NCBI RefSeq assembly: GCF_001586785.1
Contig: NZ_LUFH02000041.1
Coordinates: 1 to 48,362 of the forward strand
Origin: Sphaerospermopsis aphanizomenoides BCCUSP55
Lineage (GTDB): Bacteria; Cyanobacteriota; Cyanobacteriia; Cyanobacteriales; Nostocaceae
Direction of reading: 5' to 3'
Length of the DNA: 48,362 nt
Of this stretch, positions 33,907 to 42,458 are shown one piece after another. The notes below the pieces were generated by a model. It had not been told where the DNA came from, ran no database searches, and was given only the letters and a program-made list of their open reading frames with translations. Position numbers and translations under genes: made by a program. How positions within the stretch are numbered: the stretch's first letter is position 1; each line of letters starts with the position of its first letter.

Positions 33907-34803
33907 ATGAATAGCCAAAATTATAATTATTGCCAGAGTATCACCGGCAAAACTCAACTGTTGGGAGTGATTGGACATCCTGTAGAGCATTCTCTGTCAC
34001 CAGTGATGCACAATGTAGCATTGGCAAAGTTGGGGTTAGATTATGTTTATTTACCTTTTCCTATTGCACCAGAAAATTTAGCAACTGCGATCGCAGGTTT
34101 TGCAACTATTGGGGTTGTTGGTTTTAGTGTAACAATTCCCCACAAACAAGCAATAATACCTTTATTATCAGAAATTTCACCAATCGCCCAAGCTATAGGT
34201 GCAGTCAATACCGTAACCCGTCAAGGTAACAAATGGGTAGGGACAAACACAGACGTAGAAGGATTTATTGCCCCTTTGCAAACCACATATCAGCAAGATT
34301 GGAGTCAAAAAAAAGCGGTAATTTTAGGAAATGGTGGTGCAGCTAGGGCAATTGTCGCTGGTTGTGTGCAGTTAGGTTTGGCAGAAATTCATCTCGTAGG
34401 GCGAAATATCTATAAATTGAAGGACTTTCGCCAAAGTTGGCAGAATTCACCCTTTGCAGATAAATTTCAAGTACATTCCTGGGAAGAATTACCAAAGCTA
34501 ATTCCCCAAGCGAACCTGTTGGTAAATACAACTCCCATTGGGATGTATCCCCACATAGATGACTCACCTTTAAGTAGTGATGATATGGCAAATTTACCTT
34601 CAGGTGTCATTGCTTATGATTTAATCTATATTCCCAAACCTACAAAATTTTTACAACTAGCAGAAAAACAAGGTGCAATTCCCATTGATGGTTTAGAAAT
34701 GTTAGTCCAACAAGGTGCAGCAGCCTTAAAAATCTGGTTGCAACAGGAAACAGTACCGGTAGACGAAATGCGCCAAGCACTACAGAATCATTTGGGATTG
34801 TAG
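33907..34803 (+). CDS. aroE: Shikimate dehydrogenase
   Basis: A 298-residue NADP-dependent enzyme of the shikimate pathway. It reduces 3-dehydroshikimate to shikimate on the way to aromatic amino acids, quinones and scytonemin-like pigments. The substrate site shows GVIGHPVEHSLSPVMHN and VTIPHKQAI (catalytic Lys). NTDVEGF carries the conserved Asp. The nucleotide motif is GNGGAARAIVAG, followed by VGRN for NADP preference, and the C-terminal DGLEMLVQQGAAAL is diagnostic. Length is slightly above the bacterial average because of an N-terminal extension of 20 residues. The ATG at 33907 is the first start; an internal start at MHN is impossible. It is monocistronic. Confidence 0.95.
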   Translation: MNSQNYNYCQSITGKTQLLGVIGHPVEHSLSPVMHNVALAKLGLDYVYLPFPIAPENLATAIAGFATIGVVGFSVTIPHKQAIIPLLSEISPIAQAIGAVNTVTRQGNKWVGTNTDVEGFIAPLQTTYQQDWSQKKAVILGNGGAARAIVAGCVQLGLAEIHLVGRNIYKLKDFRQSWQNSPFADKFQVHSWEELPKLIPQANLLVNTTPIGMYPHIDDSPLSSDDMANLPSGVIAYDLIYIPKPTKFLQLAEKQGAIPIDGLEMLVQQGAAALKIWLQQETVPVDEMRQALQNHLGL

Positions 34804-34806
34804 GAA

Positions 34807-34996
34807 GGAGAAGTTCAGTAGTTACAGGAGTTCAGGAGTTACAGGAGTTCAGGAGTTACAGAAGTTCAGTAGTTACAGGAGTTCAGGAGTTACAGGAAGA
34901 AGAAGAAAGAACAAGAAAGAAGTAATTTTTCCCCTGCACCCTACCCCCTGCACCCTGCACCCTGCCCCTACACCCTGCACCCTACACCCTACACCC
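34807..34996. repeat. STRR arrays, CAGGAGTTA and CACCCTG units
   Basis: First GTTACAGGAGTTCAGGA units (34807-34900), then CACCCTGCCCCTACACCCTG units (34931-34996), filling the gap between the convergent aroE and a large membrane protein gene. Confidence 0.85.
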
Positions 34997-35003
34997 CTAA
35001 CTC

Positions 35004-37082
35004 CTATTGAGGCATCTTCATATACCTTTCCTGTCCTTGGGAGTTATAGAGAAATATGGGTAAGTTGGCATTTTCACCAATTACTCCTAGAGCTTGTTGC
35101 AAAGTTTGTAGATGACTTTGAATATCAGGGTTAGCAGTTTGTAATGCTTGGTCGTACTCCGGGGTTAAGCGGACAACAATTTTATTAGGTTCGATATTAA
35201 AAATGCAAAATCGCGTCCCATTAACACAGGTTTTGCCCAAATCAGCACGAGTTTGTGCTAAATTTCCATAGACTTGTTGTTTTTCTTTTGCCTGTGCTGC
35301 GGCTGTCGAATAAGATTGAATCAGAGATTGTGCTTGGTTATAGAAAGAGCTATCTTGAGAAACCTGTTTAGCTGTCTGTTCAGCTTGCTCCCAAGATGCT
35401 ATTGCTGCTTGCCATTGATTCTGTGCTTCATAAGCTTTAGCTTTACTAGCCATATCAACTGCTCGTTTGAAGTTGAGAGCCGCTGTATTTTCTCTTTTAG
35501 CGCGGTTGCGTGCCAATATGAGTTTCGGCTGATAATCTGCTAACAGATTTTTTGCTTCCTCATGTCCTGTGCTGGTTGCAGGGATACTTTTCAAATCATT
35601 AACAACCTCTTGCCAAGCAAACTGTACCCGTTGCCAGTCATTAGCAGATTTAGCAGCAGCTTCACGCTTGAGGGCTGAATTAGCCACAGTTTTGGCTGTG
35701 GTGAGCTTTTTCAACCATGATTCTTCATTTAGCAACTGCTGATTGAGAGTTTGTAAATTACTCTGATACTTGGGCAGATTTACCCGCACCAACCCATATA
35801 GTTCGTTACCAGGTTTAATAGACTCTAGTGGTATGATCACTTGTCGCCATAAAGTTTGTCTGGCGCGTAGTTCTTCTAGGCTAGTTGCGGGAGTTTTAGT
35901 TTTTTGCTCTGCCGCAGATGCAGACTCTAAAGCTTTGACCACCTGGTTGATTTTTGCTGACTGGTCAGAAAAATTTGCAGTTATTTCCTGTGCAGACTGA
36001 TAACGAGGCGACCATTGAGGAATTACTTTAAGATCAGAAATAACCGTATCTATTTGTTGTTGTACTGCTACTAGTTCTTTTTCAGACTTAGCTTGACGGA
36101 TTAATTGTTGAGACTGGCTTTTAAATTGCTCGGCTGTTTGTAATTCTTTACACTCGCCAATCACACAAGCACGAGTCAGAAAGAAAGCACCACCACCAAA
36201 AATAACTACTACTCCCAATGTCCCACCTAAAAGTATGGGTAAGGATGGAAGAGACACCTTTTTTTTGCGCTTTGAGAAATTTTTTTCATCAGTGAAGGGG
36301 TCAAACTTTTCTTCGTATGCTGCGTTATTGTCACTCTCATTAAGAAATGAAGTATCTGAGCTAAAGGTTGTATCTGAGCTAAATGAAGTATCTGAGCTAA
36401 AGGTTGTATCTGAGCTAAATGAAGCATCTGAGCCAAATGTCGTATTGGAGATACTATCGTCTGTTAATGAGCTAAATTTCGTATCGGTGATATTATCATC
36501 TGTTAATGAGCTAAATTTCGTATCAGAAATATTATCGTCTGTTAGTAAGCTAAACGGATTATCAGAAATATTATCGTCTGTTAATGAGCTAAATTTCGTA
36601 TCGGTGATATTATCATCTGTCAGGGAACTAAATGGATTATCCGAGATATTGTCATCGACAGGAGAGGGCAGTTCAGAAATATTCAGCGGTGGAAAAATTA
36701 ACTGGTTTTTTGCTGTACTCTGATATAGTCCGTTGCTGGCTTCTTCTGAGATAGTTTCTGGATGATCCTGTATAATCTTGGCTTGGATAATTATGGAATG
36801 TTTAGCATAAGGAAGCTTTTCTCCAGAAACCCTCACATAAAATTGTGTTCTTTGTTCATGATATTGAGATTGCCACTGGAGTGCTTCCTCAAGTACGGCA
36901 AAGACTTTTTCAGTATCAACAGCTACACCTGGAGGATGTTGTGTTAAAACCATCAGTTCATCATTTTTGAGAGCGCACTTAACCTGAAAAACCTGCCCAG
37001 ATGGCATTTCCATCAGTAGTTGTTCTTGTAAGGTACTGGCTAAAACCTGCATATCTTCTTTTTGTAATGTTACTTTAATCAT
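35004..37082 (-). CDS. Cyanobacterial membrane-anchored protein with hypervariable tandem repeats
   Basis: A 692-residue protein without an assigned function. Residues 1-105 form a soluble domain (IKVTLQKEDMQVLASTLQEQL, then FYVRVSGEKLPYAKHSIIIQ). Residues about 140-215 are copies of a 13-residue unit of the type ISDNPFSSLTDDN. Residues about 215-245 are copies of a 6-residue unit FSSDTT/FSSDTS. A basic stretch (KRKKK) precedes one transmembrane helix near 282-302, followed by Cys residues in RACVIGECKEL. The rest is a long extracytoplasmic helical region with coiled-coil character, then a folded C-terminal domain. The repeat tract makes it prone to length change. It resembles conserved cyanobacterial proteins with an N-terminal cytosolic domain; partner and role are unknown. 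Confidence 0.8.
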   Translation of the reverse strand: MIKVTLQKEDMQVLASTLQEQLLMEMPSGQVFQVKCALKNDELMVLTQHPPGVAVDTEKVFAVLEEALQWQSQYHEQRTQFYVRVSGEKLPYAKHSIIIQAKIIQDHPETISEEASNGLYQSTAKNQLIFPPLNISELPSPVDDNISDNPFSSLTDDNITDTKFSSLTDDNISDNPFSLLTDDNISDTKFSSLTDDNITDTKFSSLTDDSISNTTFGSDASFSSDTTFSSDTSFSSDTTFSSDTSFLNESDNNAAYEEKFDPFTDEKNFSKRKKKVSLPSLPILLGGTLGVVVIFGGGAFFLTRACVIGECKELQTAEQFKSQSQQLIRQAKSEKELVAVQQQIDTVISDLKVIPQWSPRYQSAQEITANFSDQSAKINQVVKALESASAAEQKTKTPATSLEELRARQTLWRQVIIPLESIKPGNELYGLVRVNLPKYQSNLQTLNQQLLNEESWLKKLTTAKTVANSALKREAAAKSANDWQRVQFAWQEVVNDLKSIPATSTGHEEAKNLLADYQPKLILARNRAKRENTAALNFKRAVDMASKAKAYEAQNQWQAAIASWEQAEQTAKQVSQDSSFYNQAQSLIQSYSTAAAQAKEKQQVYGNLAQTRADLGKTCVNGTRFCIFNIEPNKIVVRLTPEYDQALQTANPDIQSHLQTLQQALGVIGENANLPIFLYNSQGQERYMKMPQ

Positions 37083-37586
37083 GGTCTTACAGCTAATGTT
37101 CTATATAGTTTTATAGTTTTTATTATCTTTGAGCAGGTGAATTGACAGTTTCAATGCGAGTATAAATTATCTAAGGAAAAATATACAAGAATAATTTGGT
37201 AATTTTAGAGACGGGCAAGTTGACTCAAGGGGTGTGGTTCTAATACTACCCGTGCAGTGAAGCTGAAAATTGTTAATTGGCTTGGGGAATTGTGACTGGG
37301 TTTTTGTTTCCTCCTTGCTGGAACTAGGGTGTAGGGGGGCTAGTAGCAGATCTGATTGCAATTGCTGTGTGGTTCCAGAATCTCTACCCTAGAAGGGCGG
37401 GGAGTATGTCAAAGTAGTTGGAGTTATGGAAAGGAATTTGCTAGTCTTGACGAATTCGATAAAATTGATTCGTGTTAAATAAATTTTTTATCTAACCAAA
37501 GCGTAATTATGTAATCTAAGTGCTGTGTAGATGATCAGACAGAACTAGAAACCTGCTTTGAAATTGTTAATACAAGGTGTGTGTCA
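37083..37586. other. divergent spacer upstream of sucC
   Basis: A 504-bp region between divergent genes, presumably with both promoters. It has ACGAAT/ATTCGT arms (37450-37455 and 37468-37473) with a TTGACG at 37447-37452, but no convincing -10 box at the right distance. Small frames here are not protein-like. Confidence 0.45.
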
Positions 37587-38804
37587 ATGGATTTATTGGA
37601 GTACCAAGTTAAAGAATGGTTTGGCAAGATGGGCATTCCTGTATTACCATCCCAAAGAATTGACCATCCTACAGATTTAAAACGCTTAAAAATTTGCTAT
37701 CCGATTGTACTAAAATCGCAAGTACACGCAGATGAACGGGCGAAAGCTGGTGGTGTGAGAATTGTGGAAACAACTATTGATGCGATCGCAGCTGCCCAAA
37801 ATATCTTTAATTTACCAATTTGGGGAGAATTGCCAGAGGTTTTATTGGCAGAATCCAAGTATGATGCCAAAGATGAATTTTATCTGGCGGTTGTTTTAGA
37901 TACAGCTTTGTGTCGTCCCGTACTTTTGGGTTGTAAAGAAGCAGATATTGATTGGGAATCTCCAGGGGAGAAAATGCAGTATGTGGTTGTAGAACAAGAA
38001 TTCTCACCATTTTATGCCAGAAGACTGGGATTGAAAATGGGCTTAAAGGGGGCGCTGATGCAGTCAGTCAGTGACATTATAGAAAAAATGTACCAGTTAT
38101 TTGTGCAGAAAGACCTGGATTTAGTAGAGATAAATCCTCTAGCTGTCAGTGCTTCTGGGCAAGTGATGGCACTCAATGGTAAAGTTAGAGTCAACCCCAG
38201 GGCAATTAACCGTCATCCAGAAATAGCCCAAATGGCGGCAAAAATAATGAACCGTAATAAAGTTAGCAAGACTAACGGTATCTTGGGTGATGGTAATGGG
38301 ATAGGAATTAATGGGAAAATCGGTATATTAGCTAATGGGACTGGTTCTTTGTTAACCACCTTGGATGCAGTTTTTAATGCTGGTGGTAAGCCCGGTGTGT
38401 CTTTAAACTTACGACATTCTTTCTTAACTGATACTACACCAAATACTTTTTGCGATCGCTTGGCAACAGGTCTGAGAAATTTATCTGTTGATAAAAGCAT
38501 TCAAGTGATTCTGATTAATTTTTTGGGTACTATTCCTGATGTCTCCCAAATGCCAGAAGCCATTGCCAACTTCATACAACTAGACCCACAAGAACTCAAA
38601 TCTTATCTGTCTAATGGCAGTAAAAATAAACCCAGATACTTGCCTCGGTTGGTTATCCGTCTTGCTGGTTCTGAATTCCAGAGTGCTAGAAAATATTTAG
38701 CTACACTCAACTCTGAAAGTGACACGCTAATAGTAGTAGAGAACTTAGATGAAGCCGTGGCACAAGCAGTCCGTTTGGCTAAACTACCTGCTTACAAAAA
38801 GTAG
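37587..38804 (+). CDS. sucC: Succinyl-CoA ligase beta subunit-like ATP-grasp protein
   Basis: A 405-residue homologue of SucC, which with SucD interconverts succinate and succinyl-CoA with ADP/ATP. The family start is MDLLEYQVKEWFGKMGIPV, and INPLAV near 182 is kept. Key residues are altered: the nucleotide loop GGRGKAGG reads DERAKAGG (residues 49-56), and the metal Asp of LDGK is Asn197 (LNGK). The CoA-side LDVGG region reads LNLRH. These changes suggest weak or altered activity. I chose the ATG at 37587; a GTG six bases earlier is possible. AAGG lies about 11 bases upstream. The sucD-like gene follows after a 182-bp repeat-filled gap. Assignment to the family is firm, activity is not. Confidence 0.85.
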   Translation: MDLLEYQVKEWFGKMGIPVLPSQRIDHPTDLKRLKICYPIVLKSQVHADERAKAGGVRIVETTIDAIAAAQNIFNLPIWGELPEVLLAESKYDAKDEFYLAVVLDTALCRPVLLGCKEADIDWESPGEKMQYVVVEQEFSPFYARRLGLKMGLKGALMQSVSDIIEKMYQLFVQKDLDLVEINPLAVSASGQVMALNGKVRVNPRAINRHPEIAQMAAKIMNRNKVSKTNGILGDGNGIGINGKIGILANGTGSLLTTLDAVFNAGGKPGVSLNLRHSFLTDTTPNTFCDRLATGLRNLSVDKSIQVILINFLGTIPDVSQMPEAIANFIQLDPQELKSYLSNGSKNKPRYLPRLVIRLAGSEFQSARKYLATLNSESDTLIVVENLDEAVAQAVRLAKLPAYKK

Positions 38805-38932
38805 GAACAGGGAATAGGGAATAGGGAACAGGGAACAGGGAACAGGTGACAGTTAAGAAAGCAGGGAGCAGGGAAAAAAAAGTTAATTAATTTTGAATTT
38901 TGAATTTTGAATTTTGAATTTTGAATTTTGAC
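38805..38932. repeat. STRR arrays, GGGAATA/GGGAACA and TTTTGAA units
   Basis: GGGAATA/GGGAACA units directly after the sucC stop codon, then TTTTGAA (five copies, 38892-38932). They separate sucC from sucD. Confidence 0.9.
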
Positions 38933-38986
38933 TTGATTTTGCCCAATGCCCAATGTCCAATGACTAATAACTAATCACTAAATTTT

Positions 38987-39874
38987 ATGAACTTAAGACC
39001 AGATAGCAAAGTTTTAATTCAAGGTTTTTGTGAATTTATATCGGCAACTCATGTTGCTCAAATGAAAGCTTATGGTACTAATTTGGTAGGTGGTGTTGAT
39101 CCTGGATGTGGTGGACAACAAAAGTATGATCTGCCAGTGTTTGATTTAGTAGAAGAAGCAATATCAAAATTTGGGCAAATTGATACGACGATTATTTGTG
39201 TCCATCCTTACCAAGTTCTAGATGCGGCTTTGGAAGCGATCGCTTCTAATATCAGACAGTTAATTATTATTTCTGCTGGTGTGCCACCTTTGGATATGGT
39301 GACACTACTCCGCAAAACAGAAACTCATGAAATTTTGGTAGTAGGACCAAATAGCCCAGGAATTATCGTCCCTGGTAAAATTCTCTTAGGCACTCAACCT
39401 AGTGAATTTTATACTCCTGGTTCTGTGGGAATTGTTAGTCGCAGTAGCACTCTTACCTATGAAGTAGCCTGGGAATTAACCAAAGCGGGTTTAGGTCAGT
39501 CAATTAGTGTCAGTATTGGTAGTGATGCGATTGTTGGTTCATCTTTCCCTCAATGGTTGCAAATTCTGGATGAGGATGAAACTACAGAAGCGATAGTTTT
39601 AGTCGGTCAACCTGGAGGAGAGAGTGAAGAAGCAGCAGCACGATACATAGCTGAAGCTATTGATAAACCAGTTATTGCTTATGTGGCAGGTAGACACGCA
39701 CCACCAAGCAAATATTGGCATCAGACAGGAAATTTAGCAACCGTTGTCAAACGTGACCCCAATTTTGGCACTACACAAAATAAATTAGCGGCTTTCCAAG
39801 CTGCACAAATTCCTATAGCTGAATATCCTGCACAAATTCCTCAATTGTTGAAGACAGTGATGGGGAAGATGTAG
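38987..39874 (+). CDS. sucD: Succinyl-CoA ligase alpha subunit-like CoA-binding protein
   Basis: A 295-residue SucD homologue. The CoA-binding Rossmann domain covers residues 1-125 (KVLIQGF, TH at 21-22, GVDPGCGG, VHPYQV). VVGPNSPGIIVPGK (118-131) and the SRSSTLTYEVAWELT segment (151-165) are typical. The phosphohistidine loop is unusual: the canonical GHAGA reads WHQTGN, with His245 still present one residue out of register. The Glu that normally contacts this His is Gln208 (VGQPGG for VGEIGG). The pair with the altered sucC suggests joint divergence. The usual reaction is the TCA-cycle step; in cyanobacteria it competes with the 2-oxoglutarate decarboxylase bypass. The stop codon starts a GGGTGTA repeat array. 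Confidence 0.85.
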   Translation: MNLRPDSKVLIQGFCEFISATHVAQMKAYGTNLVGGVDPGCGGQQKYDLPVFDLVEEAISKFGQIDTTIICVHPYQVLDAALEAIASNIRQLIIISAGVPPLDMVTLLRKTETHEILVVGPNSPGIIVPGKILLGTQPSEFYTPGSVGIVSRSSTLTYEVAWELTKAGLGQSISVSIGSDAIVGSSFPQWLQILDEDETTEAIVLVGQPGGESEEAAARYIAEAIDKPVIAYVAGRHAPPSKYWHQTGNLATVVKRDPNFGTTQNKLAAFQAAQIPIAEYPAQIPQLLKTVMGKM

Positions 39875-39925
39875 GGTGTAGGGTATAGGGTGTGGGGTGT
39901 AGGGTGTGGGGTGTAGGGTGTGGGG
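39872..39925. repeat. STRR array, TAGGGTG unit
   Basis: Six to seven copies of TAGGGTG/TGGGGTG; the first TAG is the sucD stop codon. Confidence 0.9.
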
Positions 39926-39968
39926 GAAAAAATAAATAATTACGTTCGCGTAGCTTGCCGGAGGCACT

Positions 39969-40034
39969 ATTACGAATTACGAATTACGAATTACGAATTA
40001 CGAATTACGAATTACGAATTACGAATTACGAATT
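39969..40034. repeat. STRR array, nine ATTACGA units
   Basis: Nine perfect ATTACGA heptamers. The last copy supplies the stop codon and final two codons of the adjacent minus-strand TPR gene. Confidence 0.95.
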
Positions 40035-41861
40035 ATTATATTTATCCAATAATTGAGGAATATAATCAAACCCATCTACACCAATTACAGAAATAATTTT
40101 GGGGCGATTTAGTTGCAGTGTAACTTGGAATTTATCTTCTCCCAATTGTCGTTTTATAGTTGTCAATAACTCTGCGGGTTGTTGCCAATCTTGGGAAGAA
40201 ATTTGCTCTAATAGATACATTCCTAAACTACCTGTATAAAGGGCTTTTTCAAAATTTAGTAAGTTGTAATAAGCTTCTGATAAATAAGCTAAATTTCTGC
40301 CTTGAAGATATAAATCTCCTGAAATTTGTGCTGTTTTAAAACCGAGTTCTAAATATTTGATAGCGGTTTGATATTGTGCAGTTACTAAATAGGCAATACC
40401 TAAACTACTAAAACATAAAGATTGAGTTTGAATATCACCTAATTTTTCTGCTAACTTTAAACCTTGTTCTAAATAATTAATTGCGGCTTCATAAACTTCT
40501 GAGTCGATGATTTCTAATTGCTGTGCTTGAATAACTTCGCTATAACCTAAGTTCACCAGCGCGTTGGTTTCGCCAGTTTTGTCACCTGTTTGTCTACTTA
40601 ATATTAATGCTCTTTGACTATGGTGAATGGCTTCAGCATAATTTTTTTCTTGTAGATAGGTACGACTAAGATGATTAAGATTAGCAATTTCACAAGCTGT
40701 ATCTCTAGCATTTCTCGCAATTTCTAAAGCTTGTTGATGGAAATTTATTGAGCGCGGATAATTTCCTAAAGCTCGTTGAGAATAACCTAATAATGTTAAA
40801 ATTCTGGCTTTTTCTTGTGTTCCTTCCGCATACCGTAGAGGTTCGTCTAAATAATCGAGTGCATCCCGTAAATAACTACCAGAAAATGAGGCAAAAATTC
40901 CACCGTAGAGTGGAAAATAAGGACGCTGGGCAAAGGTTCGCAGAATTTGGAGCATGATTTGTGAAGCGCCATTACTATATATTACTGCTTGGGTTTGAAA
41001 ACCGGTTGCTAATTGACTCCAAATAACTGCAAAGGTCAAAAATGTGGAAATAGATAATTTGGGACCTGCTTGAATATCATAAGCTTGTTGATCAAACCAG
41101 CTAATTAGTCCCCGTTGTAAAAATTGTAAAACTATTGTTAATTCTACCCAATTACTGAGCGTAATGTTTTGTTGTTTTTGGGTAAATTCAATTGCTGATT
41201 GTTCTATTGCTAAAGTCTGAAAAAATGATTGTGGTATTTCACTTTTGACTAATTTTGCCCAACTTGCCCAAGGTCCTCTTTCTCCGGGTACTCCACCAAA
41301 ACCGAGAGAAGTTTTTTGTTCATACATCCAACTGAGGAGGTTTTCTTGGATGCGTTGCCAAGAAGCGATCCCCTGAGTAATGCCTGTGGATATCTGCATT
41401 AAATCTGCGTTAGCTGCACCAAATTGTTGTAAACCTTTGGCTAATTGTTGTAATTGCGATAAGTTTAAGGGATATTTTTGATTGGGGTCAATGTAGCGCA
41501 GTAATACGGATAAACGTTCATCATTACTGGCAATTGTAATTTCTCGTACTGCTAAAGCTAAAGCTTCTGTGGCTTTGTTTTGTTCTTGCCAACGTTGCCA
41601 TTGTGTTTGAATAGTTTTAATTGCTCTTAAACTACGGGTGGCTTTGGCTTTTTTCAGTTCGTCTTTTTCGCTGTCTACTTGGGTTTGCAGGGTTGTCAAG
41701 CGATCGCTCAATGCTAACTCAAATACTTCCCCCGTACCAGAAGTGATACCTTTGAGTAACATTTGATATACCTGCTCTACAGAGCTAATTTTCCCTTTCA
41801 GGGTGGTTTCAACTATTTCATCAATTAATGCTAGGTATTTATCTTGTAGAGATTCAGACAC
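40026..41861 (-). CDS. Tetratricopeptide repeat protein
   Basis: A cyanobacterial TPR protein of about 611 residues. The N-terminal 300 residues are helical with a conserved domain (SLQDKYLALIDEIVETTLKGKI, later WMYEQKTSLGFGG). From about 340, TPR units follow: YAEGTQEKARILTLLGYSQR, INFHQQALEIARNARD, IHHSQRALILSRQTGD, YLEQGLKLAEKLGD, YLELGFKTAQISGD, the spacing of GPSM/LGN- or NPH3-like regulators. I chose the GTG at 41861 (giving MSESLQDKYLALID); TTG codons at 41888 and 41885 are alternatives. No ATG occurs before residue 30. It is divergent from the PadR regulator. Its last codons come from a repeat array. Function: protein-interaction scaffold, partner unknown. Confidence 0.87.
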   Translation of the reverse strand: MSESLQDKYLALIDEIVETTLKGKISSVEQVYQMLLKGITSGTGEVFELALSDRLTTLQTQVDSEKDELKKAKATRSLRAIKTIQTQWQRWQEQNKATEALALAVREITIASNDERLSVLLRYIDPNQKYPLNLSQLQQLAKGLQQFGAANADLMQISTGITQGIASWQRIQENLLSWMYEQKTSLGFGGVPGERGPWASWAKLVKSEIPQSFFQTLAIEQSAIEFTQKQQNITLSNWVELTIVLQFLQRGLISWFDQQAYDIQAGPKLSISTFLTFAVIWSQLATGFQTQAVIYSNGASQIMLQILRTFAQRPYFPLYGGIFASFSGSYLRDALDYLDEPLRYAEGTQEKARILTLLGYSQRALGNYPRSINFHQQALEIARNARDTACEIANLNHLSRTYLQEKNYAEAIHHSQRALILSRQTGDKTGETNALVNLGYSEVIQAQQLEIIDSEVYEAAINYLEQGLKLAEKLGDIQTQSLCFSSLGIAYLVTAQYQTAIKYLELGFKTAQISGDLYLQGRNLAYLSEAYYNLLNFEKALYTGSLGMYLLEQISSQDWQQPAELLTTIKRQLGEDKFQVTLQLNRPKIISVIGVDGFDYIPQLLDKYNNS

Positions 41862-42094
41862 TTTAGATAATAGAGAATATAACAACAACTTTTATTTTAT
41901 CTCAATCCCCCAAATCCCTTACCTCTTCTATAAGTTGGGGATCTGAAGCAAACTTTTTACCCCTACCTCTTGGCAATTATCAAATTTATAAGATACACTC
42001 ATTTTTAGATAAAAGCCTCACTGCCCACGGGGTCGAAACAGTGAGTAGCCTCGTTGCCACAATTCATGACCACATCACGGGAGATATAGAGTCC

Positions 42095-42445
42095 ATGACA
42101 AACCGCCAACAAGTATTAAATAAAGGACACACAAATGTCGAAATTTCGCCCCGCGAAGAACTGGTACTGCTGGCGCTCTACGACAAAGAACTCTATGGTT
42201 TGCAAATTCCGCAAGCTATGGAAGAAGCTAGTGGTGGTCAGCGTCAAATGGGGATCGGTACACTTTACCCTGTTCTCCATTCTTTGGAAAAAAAAGGGTT
42301 GGTTGAGTCCCGTTGGGGAGATGAAGGACGTGAAGAACGAGGTGGCGCAAGACGACGTTACTATAAACTTACAGGTAGCGGTGTTACCACACTCGAAGCA
42401 GTCCAGTCTTTCCGTGCAAATTTACTTACCTGGCAACCTAGTTAG
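42095..42445 (+). CDS. PadR family transcriptional regulator
   Basis: A 116-residue regulator with a PadR winged-helix domain: EELVLLALYDKELYGLQIPQAMEE, then IGTLYPVLHSLEKKGLVESRW, then RRRYYKLTGSGVTTLE. The last 20 residues are short, so it belongs to the small PadR class. I chose the ATG at 42095, with GGGAGA upstream; a GTG at 42041 would add 18 residues of low resemblance. A second gene starts 13 bp after its stop and is probably controlled and translated together. PadR proteins typically repress a downstream transporter or membrane gene. No ligand can be inferred. Confidence 0.9.
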   Translation: MTNRQQVLNKGHTNVEISPREELVLLALYDKELYGLQIPQAMEEASGGQRQMGIGTLYPVLHSLEKKGLVESRWGDEGREERGGARRRYYKLTGSGVTTLEAVQSFRANLLTWQPS

Positions 42446-42458
42446 GGAAACAGCAGGT

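Noticed and set aside
36235-36723. 162-codon plus-strand frame of repeated ELNEVSELKVVS-type units
   Set aside because: It is the complement of the tandem repeats inside the 692-residue membrane-protein gene.
42135-42458. Upstream extension of the PadR-coupled gene
   Set aside because: Reads out of frame through padR; the conserved-looking part begins near the GTG at 42459.
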